From: Plasmodium brasilianum
Taxonomy: Eukaryota > Apicomplexa > Aconoidasida > Haemosporida > Plasmodiidae
Direction: 5' to 3'
Length of the DNA stretch: 64,000 nt
NCBI RefSeq assembly: GCF_023973825.1
Contig: NC_090122.1
Span: 1 to 64,000 of the forward strand
The notes under the pieces were generated by a model, which made no database searches, was not told the DNA's origin, and worked only from the letters and a program-made list of their open reading frames with translations. Shown in pieces: positions 12,613-27,500 of the stretch. The position numbers and the translations under genes are program-made. Position 1 is the stretch's first letter; each line of letters starts with the position of its first letter.

Positions 12613-15266
12613 TATAAAACTTAAATTTAAGAAATTTATTAATATATAAGTTAAAGTAAAAATAAAGTAATGAATACACATGCAAAAGAATTACTAATAT
12701 AATGATATAAAAATTACATAAAGAAAAGGTTAACATATACACAACACTACTCTAAGACTTAGTAGCAGAAAAATCTATGTATACATTAAATTTTCCTTAG
12801 TATATAAAAAAAAAATTTCAACTTAAATATACGAAACAAGAATAGGGAGTACATATTTATTTTTCTATACAATAAAATGAAGTAATTATTATTAAATATG
12901 TATTAAAAAATGGTAAACAAAAAAAAAGGAAAAAAGAGAAACGAAATATTTTAAAACACTTATAATATTATTGCACAGATTCAAAGAAAAAATCATAAGA
13001 TAATTGGTTTACTCAAAAACTAAAAATAATATATACTTTTATTTAAAACTATATTTTAAACATTTATTATTATTTTTCACCTTATAATTAAATAGAATAA
13101 AAAATTTAATTTATTATACTTCAAATGATATATATCTCATGTGTCAATGTAGTATGGATATTTATCAATAACAAAAAAGGAGAACAATTATTTCATTATA
13201 AATATTTAAATTGGAATAATTCTATCTAAGTATTAATAATTCATAAATATGTTCTTCTGAAGCACTATTCTAAATTCTTTTTTTCTACATTAATACATCT
13301 TTATATGTATAACTTTTAAGACGGGAAAACAAATGGATATACTAAAATAAAGAACATATATAAAAGTAATTTATAATTTAAACTTTTTTACATAATCGTA
13401 TTATAGTACTAACAAATACTATATATATTTCTTTATTTCATTTTTATATGCATTATACAAAAAGGAACAATAAGGCAAATATAACCATAAATATAATAAT
13501 ATGCAAATAATAAGAAAAATTTAAATGTAATTCTTTTCTTCAGGATTCTAATTGAATTCCACTCTTATACTCATTATGGAACTTATTATCTATATATTCA
13601 AATATAACTGAAATTTTTTGAAATGTAGATTCTTGTTTTTCATCGTGAAAAACTTTCAGGTGCTAATCTAATTTGTGAATTAGACATTACACAATATTCC
13701 CTCATTTTAATTATTCCATATAATTATATAAGGAATTGGATAATGTAAAATATTTAAGTTAAAGATATTAATTTACAGTGAGTATTTTCATAATTTAATT
13801 AACATCATATTAAAAATAATAAAACAAAAAATACCTATTATAGTATTAGTTCCACATTATTGAAACATTTGCATGTCCATATAATAAGGATATATTAAAA
13901 TTTTTTTATGTTAATAAGGTACTAAATTATATCGTTTATAATGATTTCGCTATAGTAATCATAAATTTATATAAAAGAAGTGCTCAGTATATGGTACATA
14001 CTTCTAATAAATATAAAGACACTAATTAATTTTTCATACTTTTTTAATTTATGTTTTTAGTATTACAGTATTTACATATATAATGTTAACTACATATAGG
14101 TTGCATAACACAAAAAATTATAAAAATTATTAAGTAATATTTGCTTACGAATAAATTTACGTAATACCAACATAAAATACTTTTAAAAGAATTAATATAT
14201 AGATTTACTTCCTTATTCCATCCACAAGTACATTATATTATTAATGATGTATTTTGTATAAAAAGTTTCCTCTCAAAAAAATTATGTTTATTTATACCTA
14301 AAAACATAAGATTAAAATAAAAAAAAATATATTTACAGATTAATAAAAATTTTTTAGAATTCAAATTACTTTTCTTTTAACTTTTTTTTGTTTTGCATAT
14401 ATTAAAAATTATCTCAATTTTTAAAAACTGTAAAGTTTATTTTTTTATTTTTAAAAAATATTTAATTGTATATTCAATAATTTAAATAAACTAATAAAAT
14501 ATATTGAAATAAAAATAAAGTAAAATTTAAAATATTAGCCATAAATTGTAAAGTCAGAACGCAATTATATAAAGACATATTTTTATTATAAATTTATACA
14601 TTTACATTTATACGATGCAAGAAAAACTACATGTTAAAAGAAATATTACAGTAAGTATATATTTTAACATATTTCATATAAAACATATCAGTAATTATAA
14701 ATAATAAGTTATTTTCTAAGTAAATATATATATATATAATATCTATGCAAAGAAATGTACTCACTTTTTTTCATTATATACAAAACAATATACATTTATT
14801 TTTAATTTAGAAATAATACATTTTCATAATAGCCTGAACATATAACCATTTAAAATTACAATAAAATATAATATGAATAGTATACCTATTTGTTACATAT
14901 ACAAATTTTCACAGATCCATATAATTACGTGAACTATGAAATTATATATTCATTTTAAAACGTAATATATTCTCCATAGAAATATATATGAATACTCAAA
15001 AATATATATTATATTATTATTTTTATTTTAACTACAATAATAATTTAAAATACAAAATATAAAGTATTAAAACTTTCATATTCACGAAAAAACAAAGAAC
15101 ATGTATTTTTATTGTAGCGTAACAAGGAGAACAGTTACATTCATGTACATACATAATATTTTAGATATTATATATATGACTAATAATTATATCACTAACG
15201 ATGTTGAAGTTATTACATAATATAAAAAACATCTTAAAAGATATATGTATATTCCTTTATATGCAT
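12613..15266. other. AT-rich noncoding DNA with one short relic
   Basis: No intact gene. The region is the 3' flank of pir on one side and of fam-l on the other, which converge here. The only coding-like piece is the relic at 13440-13720, listed separately. Confidence 0.5.
13440..13720 (-). pseudogene. Short relic of a membrane protein C-terminus
   Basis: Read on the minus strand, about 75 codons keep one frame with a single stop. The frame contains DEKQESTFQKISVIFEY, then NKFHNEYKSGIQLES, a stop, RKELHLNFSYY and a hydrophobic stretch (IIIFMVIFALLFLFV) ending near 13450. Mixed charged and polar residues next to a hydrophobic C-terminus set it apart from the surrounding low-complexity DNA. 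No family is recognised and no start is visible. It could be a fragment of a duplicated exported or surface protein, or chance. Confidence 0.28.
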
Positions 15267-16165
15267 TTAATCTGTTATCCACTGAATCTTTTCGTATTTT
15301 TCATTATTTCTTAAGATCTTATAAATCACTATTATAAGCATAACAAATAATATAAGGATAAATAGTGTGAATAATATTATAAAAACATAGGGACTTTCTC
15401 ACCAATTAATCACGATTTTAGAGATTTTGACCATTCTTTCAAAAGTTCTATTTCACCAATCGAGTTCTCCCATGTATTTTTCATCAGTGCTGATAATACG
15501 GGGATTCCTATTCCCAACAAAAAAAAAAATTAAAAATATAACTACTTTAAATTTTTATTTTCTAAATTTTATTTTTTTCAAATTTATATCACAAATTCTC
15601 TGGCTTTTTTCAGAAAAATAATCATAACCTCATTTTTTAATGCATTTCTTTTCAAAATTGAAATGTGTTGTTCCATCAAACATTGCATTATTATAATCAA
15701 TAATTTATGTATAGCAATTGCGCTTTATTTAATAAACCTCTATTAGGCTTTTTATTTTTTCCTTAGGTCCCATTATTATTATTATATTTATTCTTTTATT
15801 CGTTCACTCTATTATTTGTGAACTTTTATTTTAAACATATGACATTTGAATTATCTTGTTTATATTTTGTTAGTTATCGATAATTTATTGTACCTAATCC
15901 TTCTTCAAGGTACCAATTATCATCCAGGGTTTTGTTAAATATATTCTAAAGGAAAAAAACAAAATATTTATTATTTAAAATAATAAATAATATAGTAATA
16001 AAATAACTTTATTGATAAAAATAAAAGATAATACAAATTTAATTATATTAAATATCGTTAAATTACACAATAATACCATATCATTGTTATAATGATATAT
16101 CCAAGTTAAAAAAAGAAACACAGCAATTTTCACAGTAACAAGTAAGTTTTTTTTTCTTGTTAAAT
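15267..16165 (-). pseudogene. fam-l exported protein pseudogene
   Basis: A two-exon member of the P. malariae fam-l family, presumed exported membrane proteins. The exon 1 region (16165 down to 16077) has lost its start: the expected ATGGAACAA reads ATTTAACAA, and one A is missing from a poly-A run. KIAVFLFLTWIYHYNNDM is still readable before the GTATTA donor. Exon 2 begins at 15945 after CTTTAG with NIFNKTLDDNWYLEEGLG. In NYR-stop-LTKYKQD the stop (TAA, 15874-15876) takes the middle position of the RxL motif. Further on are DYNNAMFDG, FEKKCIKK, SEKSQRICDINLKKIKFRK, a hydrophobic stretch (VVIFLIFFFVGN), and the last membrane span and tail (VMLIIVIYKILRNNEKYEKI) ending at 15267. Several stops and frameshifts are present. 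The family assignment is strong because these motifs are specific; function is lost. Confidence 0.82.
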
Positions 16166-16322
16166 CATATTAATTTTTTATATTTTAATATATTAATAAA
16201 AGAAGAAATTAACAAAAATATACTTCTAGCGATAATTTATTCCGTTTTTTTTTTTAAATTTATTTTTATTATTTCTTCATAAATACTTAGTAATACGTAT
16301 ATAAGTATTATGTATTTTGCCA

Positions 16323-16369
16323 CATATAAAAAGTAAAATAATATTTAAAAATATATCATATAATTTTTG
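16323..16369 (-). promoter_or_regulatory. Block shared by fam-type upstream regions
   Basis: Contains AAAAAGTAAAATAATATTTA followed by AAAATATATCAT on the plus strand. It lies 158 bp upstream of the former fam-l start codon. It closely matches the block near 45336 and more loosely those near 41538 and 3740. A promoter or leader function is inferred only from conservation and position. Confidence 0.4.
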
Positions 16370-19300
16370 TTTTAATGTAATTAAAAAAATAATAATAACT
16401 TTCATTATAGCACAATAAGTTTAAATGATTCACGAATATTTAAAGAACATAATAAATTTATTTAATGTAGTGCATTAATAAAAAAGTCTTTTGCTATTCA
16501 TTTTCACAATGAAATATATATTAAATTTTTTATTTCCAATTATATATAAATTTTTGAGTTTATCTACTATACAAGATGTATAGAGTATATATACTCTATA
16601 TTCCTCTTTGTATTAAGTTATTATTACATATATAAAGATTGCCATCATATTAATAATTCTAATTTTATAAACTTTATATTTTGGGAAAACTAGTTAATTT
16701 AAATAAAATAATAATTATTATAATATAATAATGGTAATATTAAATGAGAATATATTACGTTAATTATAATACATACATTAATTCTTCTCTAGGGGTATAT
16801 AATATTTTATTACGTAAAAATTTTTTAAAAGATATATATTTACACGAAAATATGTAATATATAAAGAAATACATAATCTAAAAGTAAATAAAGGCTTGTT
16901 ATTTATTTTCATATCATTATTTTTGAAAATTACATATTTTAATTAATTCAAATTTATTCTACTAGTTCTATGTAAAAAATCAACATATATTTTCATTTAA
17001 TCTTGTTATTTTCTTCTTAATTATATATATTTAGAATTGATATATTAAAAAGAAAGAAAAAGAGAATAAAAGTAATAATTGTAAAGAAATATTATATAAA
17101 TTTTAATTAATTTAAAATTATATTAAATAAAGTAAATTCACAAATAATATGCAACATATTATATATACATTACAAATTCGAAAGAAAAACAATGTAATAT
17201 ACTAGAATACATGATTTAGTAATATTTCTATCTATAATTTCAGAAAAAATATATCATATTGTATTTATTCTTTTAAAAACACTGCAGTGAGAATAAGTTT
17301 CAGAAATACAACTTAATAAGTACTCATATATATATAATTAAGTAATATTTTTATAAAAATATTTTTAACAAGAAAAATATATTATGTCCAAATGTTTCTG
17401 TTCTTACATGTTTTAACCAATTATGTGAAAATTGTAAAAATAAAATACGTACAATTATTGTAATCATTTGAGATATAAAAGTATATTACTATGCCTGAAT
17501 AGATCTATCTTACATTTGTATAATTAAAAAAGTGGAAAACATTGCTAAATTTAATATACTTTTTTAAATTACAGACAAAATATACATAGATACAGAAAAT
17601 AGCATTATCTCATTTTCATTGTTATAATATAAACAAAACATCAGTAACAACTTACATGAAGGTACTTATATAGTTTTTTTTAGGTTTCCACACAATTTAA
17701 TCGTATCATATTTTTGGATACACCTAATGATTCTATATAAGATAAATTTTAATACATTTTAAATATTCATAATCATATACATGTAACTTATAAAATAAAT
17801 TATGTAATATATGATATTACATAATAAAATCCTTCTAAAAATTTACATATAAACCATTTCCATTTTAACGACTTTCAATTTGACTAAACATATTTATAAT
17901 CCTTTTTTCTAAAGAGTATACCTGTATTCGATCAAATTATTTATTTTTTCCCTAAATTGGGAAACATTATACAAATAGCTCCATTTTTTTTCAAATATAT
18001 AATTATCTCCTTATTAAATATATATTCAATAAGTGAAATGTGTTATTATATATATCAATGAATTTTACATGATTTTAGTATTGCCTTTTTTATATTTAAT
18101 AAAAAAACATTATTAATATTTATTACATACACATAAAATTAGTTAAATATGAAATAATATTAAAATTCAAATATTATTTTATATTTATATTATCTATATA
18201 GTAAAATACCCACAAAATATAAAGTATTCATATAAATGATCAACTTTTAAAGATTGTTATATATCGTTTATATGGTTACAATTATTATTTATTAATGTAT
18301 ATCTGTATTTATTGCTTTTCAAAAAGGATAAACTTTTTAGAAAATTTCCCTTTTCTATATTTTTAATATAATTCACTTGTTTTAGCATTTCTAAAAACAT
18401 TCTATACTTCAAGGAACACATAAGTCCTTGCATCTAGGAGGAAACATGTTAATAATTATATAGCAAACATATATATAAATGTATCATACAAAAAAGAAAT
18501 AATTATTATGTTAAATTTCAAAACTTCAAAAATAAATACGGTACTAATAACTTCATATGACTAAGGGTAGTGTAATGTAGTGTACTGTAAAGTTCTAAAA
18601 ATATATGCATGAGATATATCAAGTCACCAAATCTCAATGAAATTAAGTTTTTTATAATAACGTACATAATTGTTCACTATTACAGTGCGAATCATCTTCT
18701 AATATCGCTAGTGAAAATTTACCCATTATTTTCTACAAATTCCATTTTTATTCATTACAGGTTTTTTTTTATTTCTGCTTTTACTAACACTACAAATTAT
18801 TCCAATTAAAGGTGTGAAGGCATTTCTGCAATCCCTCTAATTTCCTATGACGTAAAATTACTGTTATAACAGTGTTATATATACGAATATGTAATTTTTT
18901 CTTTTAAAACTATATTACCTAATATAAATGTTTCTTTTGCATTCATTAAGAAAAAGGTAAATACATGAAAATTTCAGGATTAACAATATAAACAAATATC
19001 AATAAATTGTTATTAATATTATCAGGCATATTCTTGTTGTAGCAGGTATTATATAATATATCATACTTTACAAAATTTTAATTTAAAAAATTCCTATAAT
19101 AGATATATATTTTCCCCTAAAAGAAAGTCTTTAACAAATTAATTGAAGTACGTTTTAAAATAGTACGAAAAAAAAATTTTAGTATAAATTTTTTTATTAA
19201 TAATATTAAAAATGTAGTAATATACAGTAGAGATAGACACTAACTAAAGAAGTGTTCATATAAAAAGACAAGTGAAAATATGTTTTATAAGATAAAAATA

Positions 19301-22300
19301 ACACAAAATAAAATTAAACAATCACTGTTTTATTGAAATTTATATATTATGAAGAAGAGATAGTAAAAATAAAATAATACACACATATGAGGTACAAAAA
19401 CTTTATTAATATTATTACACAATATGAACGTAGTTACTATTTGCAACATTTAGTATGACTAATAAGGCCATATAATATATATATATGGAAAATTCAATAA
19501 ATAATTATGCATAACACTATCAATAAGTATATAAAAAATAAAATGTTCATTATATTGTCTAAAAACTGGTAAAAATATGTTATACATGAATGCAGAATTA
19601 ATACACAAATAATAATTTTTAAACTACGATAATTAGATTGACAGATATGCCATATGTTCTGCAATTAAATTTTGAAAATTCAATGGTAGAACTATAAAAT
19701 TTGTTATTAAATAAAATATACATTGAACGATATTATCTAATATAATGGAATTAATAATATAACATAAAATATAATAGAAAAATATATTTTATATTAAGAT
19801 AATCTACATGAATATACTTTATTGATTTAAATGTTAAAATAAGTGAATATAAGTTTCTTATATAGTATGATGGTACACTATTTTTGTGCGTATAACTCAA
19901 AGGTTATATGTAAAACTAAAACGTGTTGATAGTCCAAACATATTATTTTACATTATTTTGAAGATATTTTATTCTTTAAAACTTTCTTCAGTGTTATAAT
20001 ATATTGATTACTGCGAACTCTAGTATAATACAACATGAACTATAAATTTTAGTACTCAAGTGTCTTTTGCAATAGTAGAAAACACTGATTTTACATTGTG
20101 CTTTTATACGTATAAGATAAATAAAAAAATTATAATTTGTCATTTAAAATGTTTTTTCTTAAATAGAATTACTTTTTCTCATATTCCCGGTTTTGTGCTA
20201 TATTACTCTTTATACACGTAACATTTCTACCAGTTTATAGTATGTTAATGATATTCATATTCAATATATCATCTATTTTAATATTAAATGTTATATATGA
20301 TATAAATAAATAAATAAATAATATATTTATAATAATATGAAAAAAGCTTCAATAATTCATATTAATTGACATTAAATTTGTATTACTTTTAAATAATTAT
20401 AATATAAAAAGCTCTGTATCATACTATAATTTTCATCATATATTTAAACAAAATAACGAAAAAAAAAAAATATATTTTTACATAAATTTAAAAAATTGTA
20501 TCATATAAAAAAAAAAATAAGTGAATAAGATATTTCATAAAAACACAACCTAAACGTATTTCTTTTTTTACTTTTTTACTTTTTTTTTCTTTTCTTTAAT
20601 TTAATCTTCAATAAAAAATAATTCTGTGGCATTTTACACCACTTACGCAATCAGTATAAAAGAAAACAAACAGTAAAATGTCATGTTATATAAAAAAAAA
20701 AAAATGTTATATATATAAAAGTAAAATAAAACAGTTAAAATACCTCAAATATTACAAATAAAATTATGTCAAAAAAAAATATTTATAACTATATCCTTAC
20801 ATAAATGTGTGTGTGCTCAATATATTTCTACACATTTAACATATATCATTAAATTAATTATTTTAAAAAAATAAAATTACATTATCTTAAATAAAACTCG
20901 TAGAAAAGGAAAATTTATTCGATTAACATATAATAGGTTAAGAGCCTTATGCTTTATTTTTATTCAAAAAATTTTTAAGATATTTTGTTATTATATGAAA
21001 GATACATTACATTAATTTCGCTCAAAATTAACATTTACTGTAGGTTAAAACTACAAACAAAAAAAATATAAAAAATTACTTTTTTTAACTATTCTTTTTT
21101 TATATTAATATATTGCTATGAAATAGATCTATGAATAAAGTATCAATAAATGGTTGCAAATTGCACAGTATTATATTTCTTTTCATAATTGTTATATATC
21201 TTAAAAATAATGAAAACTTCATTGTACACATATTAAAGCTTTAAATCACATGTAATCATGTATACAACATTATTATGAAATTTTTTTTTTTTATTGCGTT
21301 AAATATATGAAAATATTCATCCTCCTTTTTTTGAAGTACATTTTTAACCAAAAAATATAATACATTATTTTTATATATTTGTTTTTTAAAATGTTAATAC
21401 GTAAACTCATATAAATTTTAAATTGTTAAAATTGTGTAGCGTAATATCTAAATGGATAATTACATTAAAAAAGACACAATAAAATACAATCAAATGATAA
21501 AAAAGAATAAATTATACTACATAAGCATCCTTCTATGAATGAAAAAATATACATATATACACATTGTGTAATAAACCAAAACTGTTATTACATCATTTTT
21601 TTTTTTTTCTTTTTATAATATATAATTAATTTTCTTAAATTTAAAAATAATTTTTTTTTTCTTTTATTTAGTTAATATATCAAGTGAAACGTTGTAATTT
21701 AAAAGTAGATGTATCAACAATTCTGTCTAAACCATAACAATAATATTGTGTTCATATATAATATTTTTAAAATTACTAGTTCCTACATTATAATGAATAG
21801 AAATTTAAAATTTTTGGATACGAAATATTGCTTCCATTAATTTATTCTTCATATAGTATCTCATGTATACATATATTATAATAATTCCTTAATTTTACTT
21901 ACAAAATTATAATTTCTTTATAATATATACAAATAAAAAAAAAAGAAAAAAAAAATATATATATATATATATTTAACTTTCTTTAAATCAACAAAATACT
22001 AAACCAATGTCTTTTATAAATTTTATTATTATTATTCCCTCTTCATATATTCCATTAATATATTTTTATATATTACGTATGCTTGTAAAATATTAAAAAT
22101 ATTTTTAGAATTACAATATATTATTTACACGTAGGTTTTATATATTCCAATATTATTTATACTTCTTTTATATTTTTATTATTATATTTATATTTTCTAA
22201 ATATATATATATATATATATTTTTATATAGAATAAATGGAACATAAAATAAAAAAATTATTCATTTATGAACTCACAATATTTTTATTTAGATATAAATA

Positions 22301-23632
22301 AATTCTAATAAAAATATACCTACTAGTTTATTGAATTCTAAAATAATAACTAAAAAATAAATCGCTATTTTCTAGAGTATTATACAGAAATTTTGAACGA
22401 TTAATAAATGGTAAAATTGAATCTTTATTAAATTTTATATCTTACGAAAGGGTGTTGCATATGTTGTCTATATAGCTGCTTAACTTTTAATTCTTATATT
22501 AAAAAATTTATCCATGATGTTATTATATTCGTTTAATATTTTTGTAATTATTTTATTTAAATAAACATTTCAAACGGATTATAGAAGACAATTGTTCTAA
22601 ATTTAAAATTTTTATTTAAAGCATTAAGTTAGCTATTATTTTAAAAATTAAGGCATATTATATTTTTTACATATTAAATGTAACACTATAATATAAACAG
22701 AATATCAAAATTTTTTAAATTTTCGCTTTATTCTTTATTTCTATTTTTTTTTTGACTATTAATATTTCTCAAAATATATATTTATTTACATTTAACTTAA
22801 AAGAAAAACCTTGGAAATTATAAATATTTAAACATTATCATATCAATTAATTTTATTCCATTTCTTATACATATTGTAATATTGTAAATTCATTATACGA
22901 AAATATAAATTTCATTATTATAGCTCTTTAAAAAGTTTACATAAATTCACTTATTTTTTAATAATTGCTAATTTCATTTCATTAACATATAATACTTCAC
23001 AACATAACGTGCATTCTCTTTAAATATAAATTACTGATGTATATTTTATATAAAAAAATATATCTTTTCTAACTTCATTTCCTTTTCCTAATATTCTTAG
23101 TCATAATAATTTTTTTTAACCATAACGAGAAAGAGTATAAAAAAATGTGTAAAGTTAGAATTATTATTTTGAAACAACGTAAACTTTTATATTTATCTTC
23201 TTAATATATATTATACACAATTTTTACATATTTTAATTTATTTTAAATAAATATATAGTTACTATCATTATTAAATGATATTTTACTTAATCTTATTTCA
23301 TTTTCTACGTATTATGTTTTTTCTTGGAAAATTTTAATGAAAAAAAAATTTATCTTTACCTCAAACTAATTAATTTAAATATTATGAACGTTTATAATTT
23401 AGTTCTTTATTTTATATTATTTTGTTAAATTTTTTCTTTTTTAGTAATGGCTGTATATAAAAATACTAAATCATATTTAAAGATATTTTGCATTTGGAAA
23501 TACAATATAATCTAAATTTATATAAATTCATTACAGATAATCCTATAAATACTTTCTTTTAATATTAAAAAATTTTTAAAATTAGTTAACATTTTTTTTA
23601 GTCAATATATTATAATATTAAAGAAGTATATA
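16370..23632. other. Long AT-rich noncoding stretch
   Basis: More than 7 kb without a supported gene. It has many homopolymer and AT dinucleotide runs, for example near 21945-21975 and 22200-22220. A faint minus-strand trace near 18550-18860 (FTPLIGIICSVSKSRNKKK) recalls a pir tail but is too broken to call. The final few hundred bases are the 5' flank of the gene at 23633. Confidence 0.5.
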
Positions 23633-24529
23633 ATGAAAGGCAATATCATATCCCTCATTTTTACTAAAATCTTTGCGTTTATCTTTTTTATATGTATATA
23701 CCTTTATAACAATGATATGGTATTATAATAATATTTCATATCTCTTTTTCTCTTTTCTTTGTTTGTTTTCTTTTTTTTCTTGTTCCATTTTCAAAATTAA
23801 TTTTACTTTAGTAAGGAAGTTTACATATCTGTGAATATGATGTTTACATTTTTTTCTTTTTAGAATACCTGTGATAAATTATTGATTAAAAAGGATAAGC
23901 TATCTGGACATTTATATTTAAGAACTAATCGATTACTATCAAACGATTCTTTAGATTCTATACTCAATAAATATATATCACGTAATAAGAATAATAATAA
24001 ATTATTAAATGAAGAAGAGTTATCTTTATATTCCACAGATACTATATCAGAAAGCGAAGATTTTAAAGAAAGACTATCATATACAGAGGAAGTGGACAAA
24101 GTAGCTAAAAAAAAAAAACCTACTTCACTAAATAGTGTAGATACATTTTTAGAAAGAAAATTATTCAATATAGAAGATTCCGCATATAAAATTAGGAATA
24201 AAACAAGTATTAATAGAAATATTGAAAGTATGAAAATCTTCGTGGAGATTGCTCTTCTTTTTATTAAATTCTTTTTAGCTTTGGTAATATTTTTTGCAGT
24301 AGTTACGATATTTATTTAGGCATATTTTTTACCTACTATTAAAAACCCAGATCTTTCAAAAGTCTTAGATCCCTCATAGATCCTTCCTATTGTAACATTA
24401 TGTCCATTACATTTGGCATCTTTGACTTTCTTAATTAAAGTAAGTATTAATTATGCTTTGACAAAAATAGCAAAATACAAAAAAATAAAGTTATATAATC
24501 TTAAAAAATGCTATAATGTTACTAATTAA
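23633..24529 (+). pseudogene. Exported two-span protein with two internal stops
   Basis: A two-exon protein of the Plasmodium 'exported protein, unknown function' type. Exon 1 (23633-23719, 29 codons) starts MKGNIISLIFTKIFAFIF and ends YNNDM at a GTATTA donor. Exon 2 starts at 23864 after TTTTTAG with NTCDKLLIKKDK. The motif RTNRLLSND has RxL at residues 52-54, the PEXEL position, but its fifth residue is N followed by D rather than E, Q or D in register. Next come an acidic, Ser-rich stretch, SVDTFLERKLFNIEDSAYKI and a membrane span at about 152-180. A TAG at 24317-24319 ends the open frame at 180 residues. The same frame then continues past a second TAG (24377-24379) through another hydrophobic stretch to ALTKIAKYKKIKLYN, stopping at 24529. 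The continuation matches the C-terminus of the paralogue at 36.9 kb, so the TAG is probably a premature stop. A shortened single-span product remains possible. It is on the opposite strand to most relatives here. Confidence 0.75.
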
Positions 24530-27500
24530 ATTGGTAAGTAGAACCTTTAATATGGAATTAGAAGATATACAGTATCCTTAAACATACGATATATATAAGA
24601 AAAATATACACAACCACGTAATTTTTATAAAACCCTCAATATAAACATAACTGTTTTGATATAAAACGTAAAAATATGTGCTGACAATACTTATAAAAAT
24701 GATTTTTTTATTTTTTAAATTTTCACTTAAAAGAATTGTTTTAAAATACATTAATATTTTGTAATAATATATATATGTGCATTTAAGTATGTATATATAT
24801 ATATATGTAGAATACTTATATATTCCATAAATTTAATATATAAATGTGCTATTCGTATAACTTCGTTAAATTAGTAAAAAAGTGCTCATATTTTTAATTA
24901 AAAAATATATTTAATTTGTTTTTATTACTTTTATATTTATTAATCCAAAATGTTTAATTTCTGACACAATGAAAAAAAATTATGATTTGTTTTTATTTAA
25001 TTCTAAATGTCTTTTTTATATATAATAAAGTGTAAAGAGTTTAAATTTTTCTTGTTTTCGTAAAAAGAAAATTTAATTTATATTTGTTATAAACAGTATT
25101 ATGATAAATGCATTACAATTCATATTTACTACAAAAACATTTTTAATAACTTTTTAAATTTTTTAATGTTTTATATATTAAATTATAAATACGTAATAAA
25201 ATATCATTCTTTTTAAGAATGAATTATTTATTGTTGATTACTAATTTCGAAAATGATAATTTATTGTAATTAAATACACACTCCAATTATTTAATACCTT
25301 AATTATAGAGAATATACTATTAATTCAACTTTATAAGAATAACTTAAATATACACTGTAATGAAATATTAAAAATATATTTCGTACTTCTATTTCTTCTT
25401 TGTTTTTATTTAGCAAGTTCACGTTCTAATGATCTACAATTATTAGCATATTAACTCTTATTATATGATAATTTATCTTTTTTTTGGGTAAAGAGAATAA
25501 ATACCTAACAATAAATTACATAAAAAAAAAAGTTCAATAACCAGTTAGTTTAACAAAAGTAAATAAAACTTTCCTTCGTAAAGGTATAAATTGATATAAT
25601 TTTTTTTATGTTTTCTCTATTTCGTATATTTAAATATATGTTCTGTAAAAATCACATAAATGAGTTTGTAAAGGTATATAAGAACATATAAATTTTATGT
25701 TAAGAACATCCTATATATTTATATTAATAGCACTACTACCTTTAATATAATAAGTTGATAAAAATTAACCAGTGTTAGCTGTGTTATATACATAACAACA
25801 TAATTTAATTTTTATTAAGATGATACGTTGCAAAAGGATAGGGTAAATGTATTTCTCTTTATATATAATCTATTTAATTAAAAAAGAAATAAATACAACG
25901 TTTTTTATTTAAAGAATATATGATTGATTTAGATGATTACATTTAATATATCATATTTTCGTCTCTATAAATTGAAACACAAATGAAATTTATATTTACA
26001 ATTTGCTTTAGTTATCGAAGTTACGCACAATAAAAATATCATTTATTAGAAAATAAGGTGTATAAATTTTAATTATTTATATAAGCGTTTATGAGCTTCA
26101 AATAATTGAACAAATGGATAATTGTGCATTCAAAAATTACAATTATTATAATAAACATATATATATTATATAAACAACTTTTTTTTTACTTTTCAGTTAA
26201 TATTATATTTTATAAATCTTATTAAAACATTTAATTACATGTATACAATATATATATATTTTTTTTTTTGTATTGAAAAATATTATTTGTAATATAAATA
26301 ATTATATTTTTGATATCTCGTTTATAATCATAAATAACGTATGTATTTATGTTTCTTACGCATATTAATTTTTAATGGTAAAAATGTATATCTTAATAAA
26401 AAATTTTATTTTAACTTTTTTTTTTCTGTTAGTTTTACTTCATGACATATTTTACTTATATTCTGGATTTAATAAAATAAAATGAGTATATGAATACAAA
26501 TATACATATTACTAATTTCATTTAAAACATATTTTTTTATAAATTATTTTTATATTTATTTCAGAACAATTTTAAAAATTCTGCATGAATTATATTTATA
26601 ATAGTTGGTAACAAGGTAGTCACATATTTACATTTGAATAAAGACACTTTATTAACATATATATGTACAAACAAACATTACGTTTTAAGGAAAAGTAATT
26701 TAAATTACATTTTAAGTTATATTATTTTACTATTAACTAATAATATTTATCATATTTAAAAATAAAATTTTTTGCCGGTTAGTCCTTATATAAAGTCAAG
26801 TTCTTTTTTTTTAACTGTTTTGCGCATATAGATAAAAATAGTAAACATATAATTTATCGTGTTTATTGAAATATTTATTTGAATCTTATTAATAAAATAA
26901 GTAAAATAATATAATATATGATAATAATTATTATTTATGCATTAACATATATAATACCAAAAAATTTAAATGCCCTTTTTTTATAATAAGAAATCAACGA
27001 AAATAATGTGTATATATATTGCACACAATTTTTTTAACTTCGGTGCACTAAAATATTCCGTAAAAATTTTATATTAACTTAAAATTTTTCTCTAATTAGG
27101 ATATTAATATATTTTATATATTTAAATTATATATAGTTCTTCATAAATAAAAAAATATATACTTAATTAATTAGGTACATCAAAAACATAATAAATAAAT
27201 AAAAAATGAGACAACGTATAAAGTCAAAGTTTTTATTCTTTAAATTCAGAATAATTTGTTTCACAAAAAAAAAATTATAATAATAAAACAAATTTATGAA
27301 TATATTATTATTAACAAAATATTACGTTCATATCCAATTCGTATTTATTAAGTGCTGTAATTGGATAATATTATCATATTTTTCTTTATAAGTTGATATA
27401 CAAATATAGTATCCTAAAATCTTCATTAAATTAGTATGTCATGTATTAATAAATATAATTTTCATATTCAACAAAAAGAATTAGAGAACATACACTATAA

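Noticed and set aside
18550..18860. Possible minus-strand pir tail (FTPLIGIICSVSKSRNKKK) and an overlapping plus-strand frame
   Set aside because: Only one weak motif, many stops, no membrane span beside it. Too little to call.
23860..24168. Minus-strand open frame of 102 codons
   Set aside because: Antisense of exon 2 of the exported protein gene, which has exon 1, splice sites and family motifs on the plus strand.
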